This document shows, piece by piece, positions 1 to 7,766 of a stretch of 39,260 nucleotides of DNA. Numbering within the stretch: the first letter of the stretch is position 1; each line of letters starts with the position of its first letter. Made by a program: the position numbers and the translations under genes. The notes below the pieces were generated by a model. The model saw only the letters and a program-made list of their open reading frames with translations. It was not told where the DNA came from and made no database searches. This DNA is from Nonomuraea corallina (GTDB lineage Bacteria > Actinomycetota > Actinomycetes > Streptosporangiales > Streptosporangiaceae): the NCBI RefSeq assembly GCF_027620315.1, contig NZ_JAPNNL010000057.1, positions 1 to 39,260 on the forward strand. Reading direction: 5' to 3'.

Positions 1-422
1 GGGCTCGCGGCGGACTGACTACACGCACGCCAGACAACCTCGCAACGTGAGCAAGCGGAGCGGGTCGTCAAAGGGCAGCGCAAAGGGGCAGTGTAGCCGA
101 ACGGCACACGCCTGTCCACTTCGCTCTCGCTGCATGCTTCACGTTGGTCGCAGCATCGCTCGTTCGAACGGATACGTCAAGCCCGCAAGCCCGACTTTTA
201 GCCGTCTAGGGGCTCAGACGCTGGGTTTTCTCCCCTGTGTGACTGATCGCCTACCGCCAGGCCCAAGACGATACCCGCGAACGAGGGCGGTTAACGCTCC
301 GTCACACCGGGGGTCGAACTCAGGCCGACAACCGGTGTAGCTGTGACGGAAGTACCCGTGACAAAGGACTCGCTAAACCCGATTTTTGGTAACAATTGAA
401 GGACGCAACGCGCCCGAGCGGC
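1..422. other. Non-coding leader between the rplL-side genes and (off-window) rpoB
   Basis: I see no convincing gene in this stretch on either strand; the open frames here lack a ribosome site and family resemblance. By actinobacterial synteny the next gene leftward on the minus strand should be rpoB, whose start lies beyond position 1. The stretch holds one good minus-strand promoter (90-118) and a 10-bp palindrome CGTTCGAACG at 161-170 of unknown meaning. The long distance from the last upstream gene fits an independently promoted rpoBC operon. Confidence 0.6.
90..118 (-). promoter_or_regulatory. Sigma-70/HrdB-type promoter facing the presumed rpoB
   Basis: On the minus strand a -35 hexamer TGGACA (118-113) is followed by a 17-base spacer and a -10 hexamer TACACT (95-90). 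Each hexamer matches the vegetative consensus at four to five of six positions, and the spacing is ideal. It points out of the left edge, where rpoB is expected, so it probably drives rpoBC separately from rplJL. The match is read directly; the target gene is inferred from synteny. Confidence 0.6.
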
Positions 423-917
423 TCACGCGGTCCCGATCAGGGTCGACAGGTCCGAGACGAGCCACCTGCCGCCCTTCTCGATCATGACGAACCTGGCCCG
501 GGTCCGGCTCACCTGCTGACGCGGCCCGGCGCCGCCCTCGGCCTCCGTGATCGTACCCGTGTTCACGAACAGCAGAACCTCCACTCTCCCGGGCTCGGCC
601 CGCTCCACCGCCGCGGCCACCACGGTGGCCGTCTGCACCATCTTGCGCTCCTTGGCCCGGGCCGACAGCGAGCCCGACAGCTCCGCGTACTCGCGGGTAA
701 GCGCGCCCGTGGTGTGCTGCCCCGCGCGCGCCAGGTCCCGCTCGACCGTGCGGTAGTCGTAGGAGAGCAACTCCGGCGCGACCGCCTTGGCGGCCGCCAG
801 GGCCTCGATCCCCGCCGCCTCGCCGCCGCGCAGCGCCCGCCAGTCCAGCCAGAGCACGCCCGCGGCGACGCCCAGGGCGAGCACCAGGACGCCGAGCACC
901 ACCCGCACGGCCCTCAC
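423..917 (-). CDS. Mce-associated membrane protein (second of pair)
   Basis: A 164-residue protein with one N-terminal membrane segment (about residues 4-24) and an extracytoplasmic domain with the pattern of Mce-associated proteins: LLSYDYRTVERDLARAGQHT near the start and a C-terminal RWLVSDLST strand. In the known family such proteins accompany Mce lipid importers in the envelope. I place the start at the GTG at 917-915 because its GTGA overlaps the TGA stop of the preceding gene and GGAG lies eight bases upstream; longer in-frame starts would run inside that gene. It is a diverged paralogue of its neighbour (914-1402) and surely co-translated with it. No Mce or ATPase gene is in the window, so the role is inferred from family only. 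Confidence 0.72.
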   Translation of the reverse strand: MRAVRVVLGVLVLALGVAAGVLWLDWRALRGGEAAGIEALAAAKAVAPELLSYDYRTVERDLARAGQHTTGALTREYAELSGSLSARAKERKMVQTATVVAAAVERAEPGRVEVLLFVNTGTITEAEGGAGPRQQVSRTRARFVMIEKGGRWLVSDLSTLIGTA

Positions 918-1402
918 GTGACCTGCTCCGCCTTCGCCACCAGCCAGACGCCCCCGGTCTTGGCCAGGTCCATCCGCCACCGGTAGAAGCGCTCCTGGGG
1001 GGCGTCGTCGGAGCCGTCCCAGCGGATCACCACGTCCGCCACCACGAGCGCCCTGGCCGTGTTCCCGGAGATCGACTCCAGCCCCGCGGCCCGCACCACG
1101 CCCTCCTGGATGACCTTGTTCTTGCGCGTGGTCCGCACCAGCTCGCCGGCCGCGGCCTCGTACGCGGTCCTCGCGGCGCCGGTGGAGCTGGTCAGGATGC
1201 GGTGGACGTCGGCGTCGACGGTCTCGTAGTGGAGCGAGAGCAGGTTCATCGCGTGCGTGCTCGCGGCGCGCAGAGCGTCCTGCCGGTCGTCGGCCCGGGC
1301 CTGCGCCTCACGCCCCTGGGCGCCGAGCCAGACCGCCGCCCCCGCGAGCAGCGCCGCCAGGACGGCGAGCACGGGGACCGTCACGCGCCACACCCGCGCC
1401 AT
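914..1402 (-). CDS. Mce-associated membrane protein (first of pair)
   Basis: A 162-residue protein with an N-terminal membrane helix (about residues 5-27, rich in A/L/V), then a soluble outer domain containing MNLLSLHYETVDADVHRIL and a C-terminal WRMDLAKTGGVWLV strand. This is the layout of Mce-associated (Mas) proteins, which work with Mce lipid-uptake complexes. The ATG at 1402 is chosen because GGGAGGGG precedes it at good distance; a longer open frame reaches to 1573 but has no comparable site and would run into the rplL terminator hairpin. The gene overlaps the next by four bases. Its position between rplL and rpoB is noteworthy because mycobacteria keep mkl (the Mce ATPase gene) in the same interval, as I recall. 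Confidence 0.72.
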   Translation of the reverse strand: MARVWRVTVPVLAVLAALLAGAAVWLGAQGREAQARADDRQDALRAASTHAMNLLSLHYETVDADVHRILTSSTGAARTAYEAAAGELVRTTRKNKVIQEGVVRAAGLESISGNTARALVVADVVIRWDGSDDAPQERFYRWRMDLAKTGGVWLVAKAEQVT

Positions 1403-1550
1403 CCCCTCACCCCTCCCGACCGGTCGCCGGATCATAACCCGAGGCTTCTCCGCTGGACCCGCCATTCGCCCCCACACCGTACGAACCGGACCCAAAAGGT
1501 ATGGGCGGCCGTCGCACCAGCCCGGTGGCGCCGGATACGTCCGGGCATGC

Positions 1551-1594
1551 GAAAGGGGCGGCACACCCGGCACCAGGGTGTGTCCGCCCCTTTC
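1551..1594 (-). terminator. Strong hairpin terminator/attenuator after rplL
   Basis: Positions 1551-1568 pair with 1576-1594 to give an 18-bp stem with a single bulged base (1583) and a seven-base loop. There is no long U run, as is usual in high-GC actinobacteria. It starts 17 bases beyond the rplL stop and separates rplJL from the Mce-associated pair. It may end transcription or reduce readthrough. Confidence 0.8.
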
Positions 1595-1610
1595 GGAAAG
1601 CGCGTCGGTC

Positions 1611-2003
1611 TTACTTGACCGTGACGGTGGCGCCGGCGCCCTCCAGGGCGGCCTTGGCCTTCTCCGCCTGCTCCTTGTTGACCTTGCCGTCGAAGACCGG
1701 CTTCGGAGCGCCGTCCACCAGGTCCTTGGCCTCCTTCAGGCCGAGGGACGTGAGGGCGCGGATCTCCTTGATGACCTGGATCTTCTTGTCGCCGGCGGCC
1801 TCGAGGATGACGTCGAACTCGTCCTGCTCCTCAACAGCGGCGGCCTCGCCACCACCGGCGGCCGGAGCCGCGGCGGCGACCGCGACCGGAGCGGCGGCCT
1901 TGACGTCGAAGGTCTCCTCGAACTGCTTCACGAACTCGGAAAGCTCGAGGAGGGTCATCTCCTTGAACGCGTCGAGCAGCTCGTCGGTGCTGAGCTTCGC
2001 CAT
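1611..2003 (-). CDS. rplL: 50S ribosomal protein L7/L12
   Basis: A 130-residue acidic protein that forms the L12 stalk dimers on the large subunit and recruits the translational GTPases. The N-terminal dimerisation part (about 1-33) contains [13 protein letters not shown], followed by an Ala/Val/Pro/Gly-rich hinge (about 34-55). The C-terminal factor-binding domain includes [20 protein letters not shown], and the protein ends in VTVK. The length is normal. The start ATG at 2003 has GGAGG seven bases upstream. It follows rplJ in the usual order and is followed by a strong hairpin. Confidence 0.97.
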   Translation of the reverse strand: MAKLSTDELLDAFKEMTLLELSEFVKQFEETFDVKAAAPVAVAAAAPAAGGGEAAAVEEQDEFDVILEAAGDKKIQVIKEIRALTSLGLKEAKDLVDGAPKPVFDGKVNKEQAEKAKAALEGAGATVTVK

Positions 2004-2071
2004 GATGTTTCCTCCGTATGGAACTTGCGAAATTTAGGAACGGGACCGCGGGTGTTGCGGCAATCCCCGAG

Positions 2072-2596
2072 CTACTCGCCCGCCTCTTCGCGCTTGGCGC
2101 GAAGGGCGTCGGCCAGCTGAGCCATGTTGGTGGGCAGCGCGGCGAGCATCGCGGCAGCGGCGCTCTGCTTCGCCTTCATCGCGCCAGCAAGCTTCGCGAG
2201 GAGGACCTCGCGGGACTCGAGGTCGGCGAGCTTGGTGATCTCGGTGGCGTCCAGCGTCTTGCCGTCGAGGACGCCGCCCTTGATCACCAGAAGGGGATTG
2301 GCCTTGGCGAAGTCACGCAGACCCTTGGCCGCCTCGACAACGTCGCCGTTGACGAAGGCGATCGCGGTCGGCCCGGTGAGCAGGTCGTCGAGACCCGCGA
2401 AACCGGCCTCGTTGGCCGCGATCTTGGTCAGGGTGTTCTTCGCCACGGCGAACTTCGCATTCTCACCGAGAGAGGTGCGCAGCTCCTTGAGCTGGGCGAC
2501 GGTGAGACCGCGGTACTCGGTCAGAACGGCGGCGGCGCTGCCTTCGAACTCGCTCTTGAGCTCGGCAACCGCTGTCGCCTTATCCGCCCTCGCCAT
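2072..2596 (-). CDS. rplJ: 50S ribosomal protein L10
   Basis: A 174-residue protein that anchors L7/L12 dimers to 23S rRNA and, with L12, represses its own operon in bacteria. The N-terminal rRNA-binding domain shows [19 protein letters not shown] and [14 protein letters not shown]; the C-terminal helix that carries L12 is the Ala-rich tail ending REEAGE. The start ATG at 2596-2594 (MARADKATA) is set by GGAGG seven bases upstream. An open frame extends further upstream to 2731, but that part runs through the leader RNA and is not protein. The leader at 2640-2800 is the likely site of autogenous control. Confidence 0.97.
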   Translation of the reverse strand: MARADKATAVAELKSEFEGSAAAVLTEYRGLTVAQLKELRTSLGENAKFAVAKNTLTKIAANEAGFAGLDDLLTGPTAIAFVNGDVVEAAKGLRDFAKANPLLVIKGGVLDGKTLDATEITKLADLESREVLLAKLAGAMKAKQSAAAAMLAALPTNMAQLADALRAKREEAGE

Positions 2597-2639
2597 GGGC
2601 CTCCTTCCAGTGGTGCCACCGGTGAAGGCCCAGACATGA

Positions 2640-2800
2640 GAACAGCCCCGGGCGCAGGGCGCACACGGGGCTCGCACATATGGAAGGTGACCATATGGGA
2701 AACTCGCATCACACCTGCGCGGGTCGTCCACCTGACGTGGAGCCTTCGGTCGCCAGGCTTTGAGGCACCTGGCGACGACCGGCGGTCTTCGGCAACGACC
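2640..2800 (-). ncRNA. L10 (rplJ) leader RNA with attenuator-like hairpin
   Basis: Between the lipoprotein stop and rplJ the minus-strand transcript can form a 9-bp stem, GTCGCCAGG (2776-2768 with 2757-2749) around a ten-base loop. It is flanked by CCGAAGACCGCCGG and ACCGAAGGCTCCACG, which look like the conserved purine-rich joints of the L10-L12 binding leader. Further down, AGCCCCG/CGGGGCT (2666-2672 with 2644-2650) forms a second hairpin about 48 bases before the rplJ start, suited to attenuation. The stems are visible in the sequence; assignment to the L10 leader family rests on memory of its motif and on position. Confidence 0.65.
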
Positions 2801-2836
2801 AGACTACGCGCTGGCCGCCGAGTTTCCAAATCGTTC

Positions 2837-3667
2837 TCAGTTGACGGTGCCCTCCGGCAGCTCGCCCACCTGGTCGGCGGCCGGTGCCTTGATGTTGACA
2901 GGCTCGTTGTAGCCCTTGAACATCAGCGTGGCGTCGAGCTTGCCGCCCTCCTGGGCGCCGCTCATGGAGAGCTTGCGGGGCAGACCGTCGGCGGCGACCC
3001 AGATGTCGAACGTGATGTCCTTCAGTTCGGCGAGGTTCTGCCGCGCGTGCTCCTGCTTGTCGGCCGGGAGCTGCCGCACGGCCGCCTCGACGGGGAAGGT
3101 GCCGCTGTAGTGGGTGGTGTCCGTGCCGCCCACGCTCTCGTTGCCGACCGAGCGGACGTCCTGAGACGCCGTGATCATGGTCGTCACACTGGCCAGGTCG
3201 AACTGCTGCGCCTGGGCGAGCACCTGGTTGACCTGGTCACGGTCACCCGCCTCGGTCAGCGGCACCTTGATCCACGGCTTGGTGGCGCCGAGCATCTTGT
3301 TGAGCGCCTCCACCTTGACGTACACCGAGTCGCCGTGGAGGACCACCCGCGCGCCGCCGGGCAGCTCGCGCTCGCCCACGTCGGCCGCGTCGACCGTGAG
3401 GTCGAGGGCGAGCTGGGGCCGGCTCTGGTAGAGCATGCGGCCCTGGACCTTGCCGCTGCCGTCCTGCGGGTGCGAGACGTCCACGACGGCGTCGACCGTG
3501 TAGGAGCTGACCTCGGTCGTCTTCTGCGCCGTCTGGGCCAGAACCTCGGAGGCGGCCACGTTCTTCACGTCGATGGGCTGCGCGTTCGTTCCACAGCCGG
3601 CGACCGCGGTGGCGGCCAGGGCGGCCGCGGTCGCGGCGATGGCGAGAGAAAACCTGCGCTTGAGCAT
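2837..3667 (-). CDS. LppX/LprG-like lipoprotein
   Basis: A 276-residue exported lipoprotein. The N terminus has basic residues (LKRRF), a hydrophobic Ala-rich stretch and a lipobox ending AVAGC with the modified Cys near residue 25. The remainder (about 40-265) alternates charged and hydrophobic strands (SYTVDAVVDV, RVVLHGDSVYVKV, DITFDIWVAADGLPRKLSM), as in the LolA-like fold of the LppX/LprA/F/G family, which bind lipids outside the membrane. The start ATG at 3667 gives a correct signal peptide; its ribosome site is weak. A terminator upstream (3794-3830) separates it from rplA. From memory, Streptomyces also has lipoprotein genes between rplA and rplJ, so the position is probably conserved. 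Confidence 0.82.
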   Translation of the reverse strand: MLKRRFSLAIAATAAALAATAVAGCGTNAQPIDVKNVAASEVLAQTAQKTTEVSSYTVDAVVDVSHPQDGSGKVQGRMLYQSRPQLALDLTVDAADVGERELPGGARVVLHGDSVYVKVEALNKMLGATKPWIKVPLTEAGDRDQVNQVLAQAQQFDLASVTTMITASQDVRSVGNESVGGTDTTHYSGTFPVEAAVRQLPADKQEHARQNLAELKDITFDIWVAADGLPRKLSMSGAQEGGKLDATLMFKGYNEPVNIKAPAADQVGELPEGTVN

Positions 3668-3793
3668 ATTCGGACCCTACGTGTCGGGGAACTCGTCGTA
3701 GCGCTTTCCCCGACGTTCTCATGGAAAACCCAGGGATGTCCCTGAGACGGCTCAACGCGCAGCAGACGGAACGGACCGGGCGGCTCCGGACAG

Positions 3794-3830
3794 GGAACAG
3801 CCCCGGCGCGGTGTGCGCCGGGGCTGTTCC
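3794..3830 (-). terminator. Perfect 16-bp hairpin terminator after rplA
   Basis: Positions 3794-3809 and 3815-3830 are perfect inverted repeats of 16 bases around the five-base loop GGTGT. It lies 11 bases past the rplA stop, so rplKA and the lipoprotein gene are separate transcripts. No T tract follows. Confidence 0.88.
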
Positions 3831-3841
3831 GTGAGGACGCG

Positions 3842-4564
3842 TCAGGCCGTGTCGAGCTCGGCGACGATGCCCCGGGTGACGTTGGGGTCGACCGGGACGC
3901 CGGGGCCCATGGTCGTGGAGAACGTCACCTTCTTGACGTAACGGCCCTTGGCCGCCGACGGCTTGAGCCGCAGCACCTCCTCCAGCGCGGCCGCGTAGTT
4001 CTCCAGGAGCTGGCGCTCGGCGAACGACGTCTTGCCGATGATGAAGTGCAGGTTGGCCTGCCGGTCGGTGCGGAACTCGATCTTGCCGCCCTTGATCTCC
4101 GTCACGGCCTTGGCGACGTCGGGCGTCACGGTGCCGGTCTTCGGGTTGGGCATGAGACCGCGCGGGCCGAGGACCCGGCCCAGGCGGCCGACCTTGCCCA
4201 TCAGGTCGGGCGTGGCCACCACGGCGTCGAACTCGTTGAGCCGGTTGCCCTTGGAGATCTCGTCGATCAGCTCGTCGGCGCCGACGATGTCGGCGCCCGC
4301 CTCGCGGGCCGCCTCGGCACGGTCACCGGTCGCGAAGACCAGGACCCGGGCGGTCTTACCGGTGCCGTGCGGGAGGTTGACCGTGCCGCGCACGATCTGG
4401 TCGGCCTTGCGAGGGTCGACGCCCAGCCGCAGCGCCACCTCCACGGTGGCGTCGAACTTGGTGGTGGACGTCTCCTTGGCGAGCCTGGCCGCGTCGGCCG
4501 GGCTGTAAAGCTTGTCGCGGTCGACCTTGGCGGCCGCGTCCTTGTGCGCCTTGCTGCGCTGCAT
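3842..4564 (-). CDS. rplA: 50S ribosomal protein L1
   Basis: A 240-residue protein of the mobile L1 stalk of the large subunit, which binds 23S rRNA near the E site and can repress its own mRNA. Recognisable stretches are [57 protein letters not shown] and the C-terminal KRYVKK-like segment [20 protein letters not shown]. The length is usual for the family. The start ATG at 4564 has AGGAGA seven bases upstream. It follows rplK by 58 bases and is presumably co-transcribed with it, ending at the hairpin 3794-3830. Confidence 0.97.
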   Translation of the reverse strand: MQRSKAHKDAAAKVDRDKLYSPADAARLAKETSTTKFDATVEVALRLGVDPRKADQIVRGTVNLPHGTGKTARVLVFATGDRAEAAREAGADIVGADELIDEISKGNRLNEFDAVVATPDLMGKVGRLGRVLGPRGLMPNPKTGTVTPDVAKAVTEIKGGKIEFRTDRQANLHFIIGKTSFAERQLLENYAAALEEVLRLKPSAAKGRYVKKVTFSTTMGPGVPVDPNVTRGIVAELDTA

Positions 4565-4622
4565 GTCTGTCTCCTAGTGGTGTGCGGGCCGGCGGGCGGC
4601 CCTCCCACGGGTGGGAAAGGGG

Positions 4623-5054
4623 TCAGTCGGCGACGGTGATGCCCATCGACCGGGCGGTGCCGGCGATGATCTTCTCGGCCTGCTCGATGCTGTTGGCGTT
4701 GAGGTCGGGCATCTTCGTCTCGGCGATGCTGCGCAGCTGCTCGCGGCTGAGCTTGCCCACCTTGTCCTTGTGCGGGGTCGCGCTGCCCTTGTCGAGGCCG
4801 AGCGCCTTCTTGATCAGCTCAGGCGCCGGGGGCGTCTTCGTGACGAAGGTGAAGCTGCGGTCCTCGAAAATGGTGATCTCAACGGGGATGATGTTGCCCC
4901 GCTGGGCCTCCGTCGCGGCGTTGTACTGCTTGACGAAGTCCATGATGTTGACGCCGTGGGGACCGAGGGCGGTACCGACCGGCGGGGCGGGCGTGGCCTG
5001 GCCAGCGGGAAGCTGGACCTTGACCAGAGCCGCGATCTTCTTCTTCGGAGGCAT
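4623..5054 (-). CDS. rplK: 50S ribosomal protein L11
   Basis: A 143-residue protein of the GTPase-associated centre, which binds 23S rRNA with L10/L12 and is the site of thiopeptide (thiostrepton) action and of RelA activation. The N-terminal domain has [20 protein letters not shown] and [16 protein letters not shown]; the C-terminal rRNA-binding domain has [19 protein letters not shown] and ends [12 protein letters not shown]. The start at 5054-5052 ([10 protein letters not shown]) is chosen for GGAGAAGG upstream; the open frame runs 20 codons further but without a site. It probably has its own promoter after nusG (see 5159-5164). Confidence 0.97.
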   Translation of the reverse strand: MPPKKKIAALVKVQLPAGQATPAPPVGTALGPHGVNIMDFVKQYNAATEAQRGNIIPVEITIFEDRSFTFVTKTPPAPELIKKALGLDKGSATPHKDKVGKLSREQLRSIAETKMPDLNANSIEQAEKIIAGTARSMGITVAD

Positions 5055-5158
5055 GTGTCCTTCTCCGGGTCCTGATGGGGTGATGCGTTCCGGAACGCGG
5101 GTGCGCCCGGACATGTCGGAAGGCCGCCCTTCGCGACAGGCGGCCGGCCGAACGTTTT

Positions 5159-5164
5159 ATTGTA
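5159..5164 (-). promoter_or_regulatory. Candidate -10 element for rplKA
   Basis: On the minus strand TACAAT (5164-5159) matches the vegetative -10 at five of six positions and lies just after the nusG stop, about 105 bases before rplK. I find no clear -35 at 16-18 bases. Downstream, GGCCGCC/GGCGGCC (5122-5128 with 5139-5145) forms a leader hairpin. The 12-bp palindrome AGGCGATCGCCT (5164-5175) abuts the element. Confidence 0.4.
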
Positions 5165-5174
5165 GGCGATCGCC

Positions 5175-5939
5175 TCAGATCTTCGAGACCTGGTTGAACG
5201 ACAGCTCGACCGGGGTCTCACGACCGAAGATCGAGACCAGCACCTTGAGCTTCTGCGACTCGGGGCTGATCTCGCTGACCGAGGCGGGCAGAGTGGCGAA
5301 CGGGCCGTCCATGACGGTGACCGACTCGCCGATCTCGAACTCGACGGCCGGGCCGGAGGGCGTCTTGGCGGCGGCCTTCTTGCTCTCCTCGGTCGGCTCC
5401 GGGGCGAGCAGCTTGGCGACCTCGTCGAGGCTGAGCGGGCTGGGCTTGTTGGACAGGCCGACGAAGCCGGTCACGCCGGGGGTGTTGCGCACCGCGGCCC
5501 AGGACTCGTCGGTCAGCTCCATGCGCACCAGGACGTAGCCGGGCAGCACGCGCTCCTTGACCGGCACCTTCTTGCCGCTCTTGAACTCCTGGACGGTGTG
5601 CGTCGGCACCTCGACCTGGTAGATGTAATCCTCCATGTTGAGCGACACGTTGCGGCTCTCGATGTTGGACTTCACGCGGTTCTCGTAACCGGCGTAGGAG
5701 TGAATCACGTACCACTCGCCGGGAAGGCCGCGCAGCGAGCGCTTGAACTCCTCGACCGGGTCGACGTCGGGCTCGACGTCACCGTCGTCCTCGGCCACGG
5801 CCGCCTCTGCGGTCTCGTCGCCCTCGTCGCCGCCGGCGACGTCCTCGACGGTCTCCTCAGCGGCCTCGGAGAAGGCCTCTTCCAGCTCGGCGTCCCGCTC
5901 CTCGCGGGGCTCGCCGGCCGGCACTGAAGACTCGGACAC
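5175..5939 (-). CDS. nusG: Transcription elongation/termination factor NusG
   Basis: A 254-residue cytoplasmic factor that binds RNA polymerase and affects pausing, Rho termination and coupling to ribosomes. After an acidic, low-complexity N-terminal extension (about residues 1-75, typical of actinobacteria) comes the NGN domain with [33 protein letters not shown] and [10 protein letters not shown] (about 83-180). The C-terminal KOW domain (about 200-254) shows [19 protein letters not shown] and ends [10 protein letters not shown]. The start is GTG at 5939 with GAGGAAG upstream. It sits between secE and rplK as in most bacteria. Confidence 0.97.
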   Translation of the reverse strand: MSESSVPAGEPREERDAELEEAFSEAAEETVEDVAGGDEGDETAEAAVAEDDGDVEPDVDPVEEFKRSLRGLPGEWYVIHSYAGYENRVKSNIESRNVSLNMEDYIYQVEVPTHTVQEFKSGKKVPVKERVLPGYVLVRMELTDESWAAVRNTPGVTGFVGLSNKPSPLSLDEVAKLLAPEPTEESKKAAAKTPSGPAVEFEIGESVTVMDGPFATLPASVSEISPESQKLKVLVSIFGRETPVELSFNQVSKI

Positions 5940-6006
5940 GGTGACTCTTCCTCTTTCGTCGTATCGAACGGCGACTCCGCCGGGCGGGCGCCGTATGCGA
6001 TCAGGA

Positions 6007-6249
6007 TCAGCCGCCGAAGATCTGCAGGACGGCCCAGCCGAACGCGGCGTCGAGGCCGTAGATGATGCCGACCATGATCACCACGAACACCATGACCACC
6101 GTGGTGTAGGTGACCAGATCCTTGCGGGTCGGCCAGATGACCTTACGGAGCTCACCGACGACCTGACGGTAGAAGAGGGCCGGAGAAGTCCGCTTCTTCT
6201 TTTCACCACTGGGCTTGCCTGCGGTCTCGCCGCGCGTGTCGATCGCCAC
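6007..6249 (-). CDS. secE: Preprotein translocase subunit SecE
   Basis: An 80-residue inner-membrane protein that clamps SecY in the Sec translocon. It has a charged N-terminal part, the conserved cytoplasmic helix [20 protein letters not shown] (about residues 28-47) and one membrane helix (about 49-70), the single-span form usual outside enterobacteria. I place the start at the GTG at 6249-6247 (VAIDTRGE) because AGGTGA lies five bases upstream. A GTG nine bases earlier (6258) is in frame but has little ribosome site. It is followed by nusG. Confidence 0.93.
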   Translation of the reverse strand: MAIDTRGETAGKPSGEKKKRTSPALFYRQVVGELRKVIWPTRKDLVTYTTVVMVFVVIMVGIIYGLDAAFGWAVLQIFGG

Positions 6250-6324
6250 AGTCCTCACCTGAATCCGTCGTATCCAACGCAGCTTTGCGGCGCCTACACG
6301 CCATTATTGCGCGGACCGCACTCG

Positions 6325-6397
6325 CAGGGCACGAGGGACTCGAACCCCCAACCGCCGGTTTTGGAGACCGGTGCGCTACCAATTGCGCCAGTGCCCT
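6325..6397 (-). tRNA. tRNA-Trp (anticodon CCA)
   Basis: The minus strand folds as a complete 73-base tRNA. The 7-bp acceptor stem AGGGCAC/GTGCCCT lies at 6391-6397 and 6326-6332, and the D arm is GCGC...GCGC. The anticodon stem CCGGT/ACCGG holds the loop CTCCAAA, giving anticodon CCA, and the T arm is GGGGG-TTCGAGT-CCCTC. The discriminator is G, and the 3' CCA is not encoded. tRNA-Trp just upstream of secE is common in actinobacteria. A possible -10 TAATGT lies at 6415-6410. Confidence 0.96.
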
Positions 6398-6553
6398 ATG
6401 TCGTCAACCACATTACCCTGATCGACTCACTGCCTGGACCGAACGCCGCGTCGACATGCGGCTCAGGACCTGGCGAAAGTGTACGGAAGATTGCCCGCCA
6501 CGTCGAACCCGAACCTGATCGCCCAGGTCACACGCACGTGGGACGATGGAAGC

Positions 6554-7762
6554 ATGTCCACCCGACGCCGTGTCTCCACACGTGTTTCCGCGATTTCCGA
6601 GTCCGCGACCCTCGCCGTGGACGCCAAGGCCAAGGCGATGAAGGCGGCCGGCCGTCCGGTCATCGGCTTCGGCGCGGGCGAGCCCGACTTCCCGACGCCC
6701 GACTACATCGTCGAGGCCGCCGTGGCGGCGGCGCGCGAGCCCCGCTTCCACAAGTACACCCCGGCCGCCGGCCTGCCCGAGCTGAGGCAGGCGATCGCCG
6801 ACAAGACGCGGCGCGACTCCGGCTACGAGGTCGACGCCTCGCGGGTGCTGGTGACCAACGGCGGCAAGCAGGCCGTCTACGAGGCGTTCGCCACGCTGCT
6901 CGACCCGGGTGACGAGGTCCTGGTCGTGGCCCCCTACTGGACGACCTACCCCGAGGCGGTCAAGCTGGCCGGTGGCGTGCAGGTCGACGTCGTCACCGAC
7001 GAGACCACGGGCTATCTGGCGGGCGTCGAGCAGCTGGAGGCGGCCCGCACCGACCGCACGAAGGCGCTGCTGTTCGTCTCGCCGTCCAACCCGACGGGCG
7101 CCGTCCACTCGCCCGAGCAGACGGCCGAGATCGGCCGCTGGGCGGCCGGGCACGGCCTGTGGGTGATCACCGACGAGATCTACGAGCACCTGACGTACGG
7201 CGGGGCCGAGTTCACCAGCATCGCCACGGCCGTCCCCGAGCTGGGCGACCGGGTCGTGATCCTCAACGGCGTGGCCAAGACGTACGCGATGACGGGCTGG
7301 CGGGTCGGCTGGCTGATCGGCCCGTCCGACGTGGTCAAGGCGGCGGCCAACCTGCAGTCGCACGCCACGTCCAACGTCGCCAACGTCTCCCAGATGGCCG
7401 CGCTGGCGGCGGTCTCCGGCGACCTGTCGGCGGTGGCGCGGATGCGCGAGGCGTTCGACCGGCGGCGGCAGACGATGGTGCGGATGCTCAACGACATCCC
7501 GGGCGTGCTGTGCCCCGAGCCCAAGGGCGCCTTCTACGCCTACCCGTCGGTCAAGGACCTCATCGGCAAGGAGCTGCGCGGCCGCCGTCCCGGGTCGTCG
7601 GCGGAGCTGGCCGAGCTGATCCTGGAGGAGGCGGAGGTGGCCGTGGTCCCGGGCGAGGCGTTCGGCACCCCGGGTTACTTCCGGCTTTCGTACGCCCTGG
7701 GCGACGACGACCTGGTGGAGGGCGTCAGCCGCCTCGGCAAGCTGCTGGCCGAGGCCCGCTGA
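6554..7762 (+). CDS. aspC: Aspartate aminotransferase, class I (PLP)
   Basis: A 402-residue fold-type I PLP enzyme, likely converting aspartate and 2-oxoglutarate to oxaloacetate and glutamate in the cytoplasm. Motifs are [11 protein letters not shown] (about 39-49), NGGKQA (102-107), PSNPTGAV with Asn179, TDEIYEHL with Asp207 and Tyr210, [11 protein letters not shown] with the PLP lysine Lys242, and FRLSYA with carboxylate-binding Arg377. This is the aminotransferase type that in bacteria may also use prephenate or branched substrates, so specificity is not certain. The start ATG at 6554 follows GGAAG closely; a longer frame to 6479 has poor coding character. It is divergent from tRNA-Trp/secE, an arrangement I recall in Streptomyces. 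Confidence 0.92.
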   Translation: MSTRRRVSTRVSAISESATLAVDAKAKAMKAAGRPVIGFGAGEPDFPTPDYIVEAAVAAAREPRFHKYTPAAGLPELRQAIADKTRRDSGYEVDASRVLVTNGGKQAVYEAFATLLDPGDEVLVVAPYWTTYPEAVKLAGGVQVDVVTDETTGYLAGVEQLEAARTDRTKALLFVSPSNPTGAVHSPEQTAEIGRWAAGHGLWVITDEIYEHLTYGGAEFTSIATAVPELGDRVVILNGVAKTYAMTGWRVGWLIGPSDVVKAAANLQSHATSNVANVSQMAALAAVSGDLSAVARMREAFDRRRQTMVRMLNDIPGVLCPEPKGAFYAYPSVKDLIGKELRGRRPGSSAELAELILEEAEVAVVPGEAFGTPGYFRLSYALGDDDLVEGVSRLGKLLAEAR

Positions 7763-7766
7763 CCGG

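Noticed and set aside
161..170. LexA/SOS box around CGTTCGAACG
   Set aside because: It lacks the spaced GAAC-N4-GTTC arrangement; only a compact 10-bp palindrome is present.
2597..2731. N-terminal extension of L10
   Set aside because: The frame is open, but it runs through the leader hairpins, and the GGAGG before ATG 2596 plus family length fix the start.
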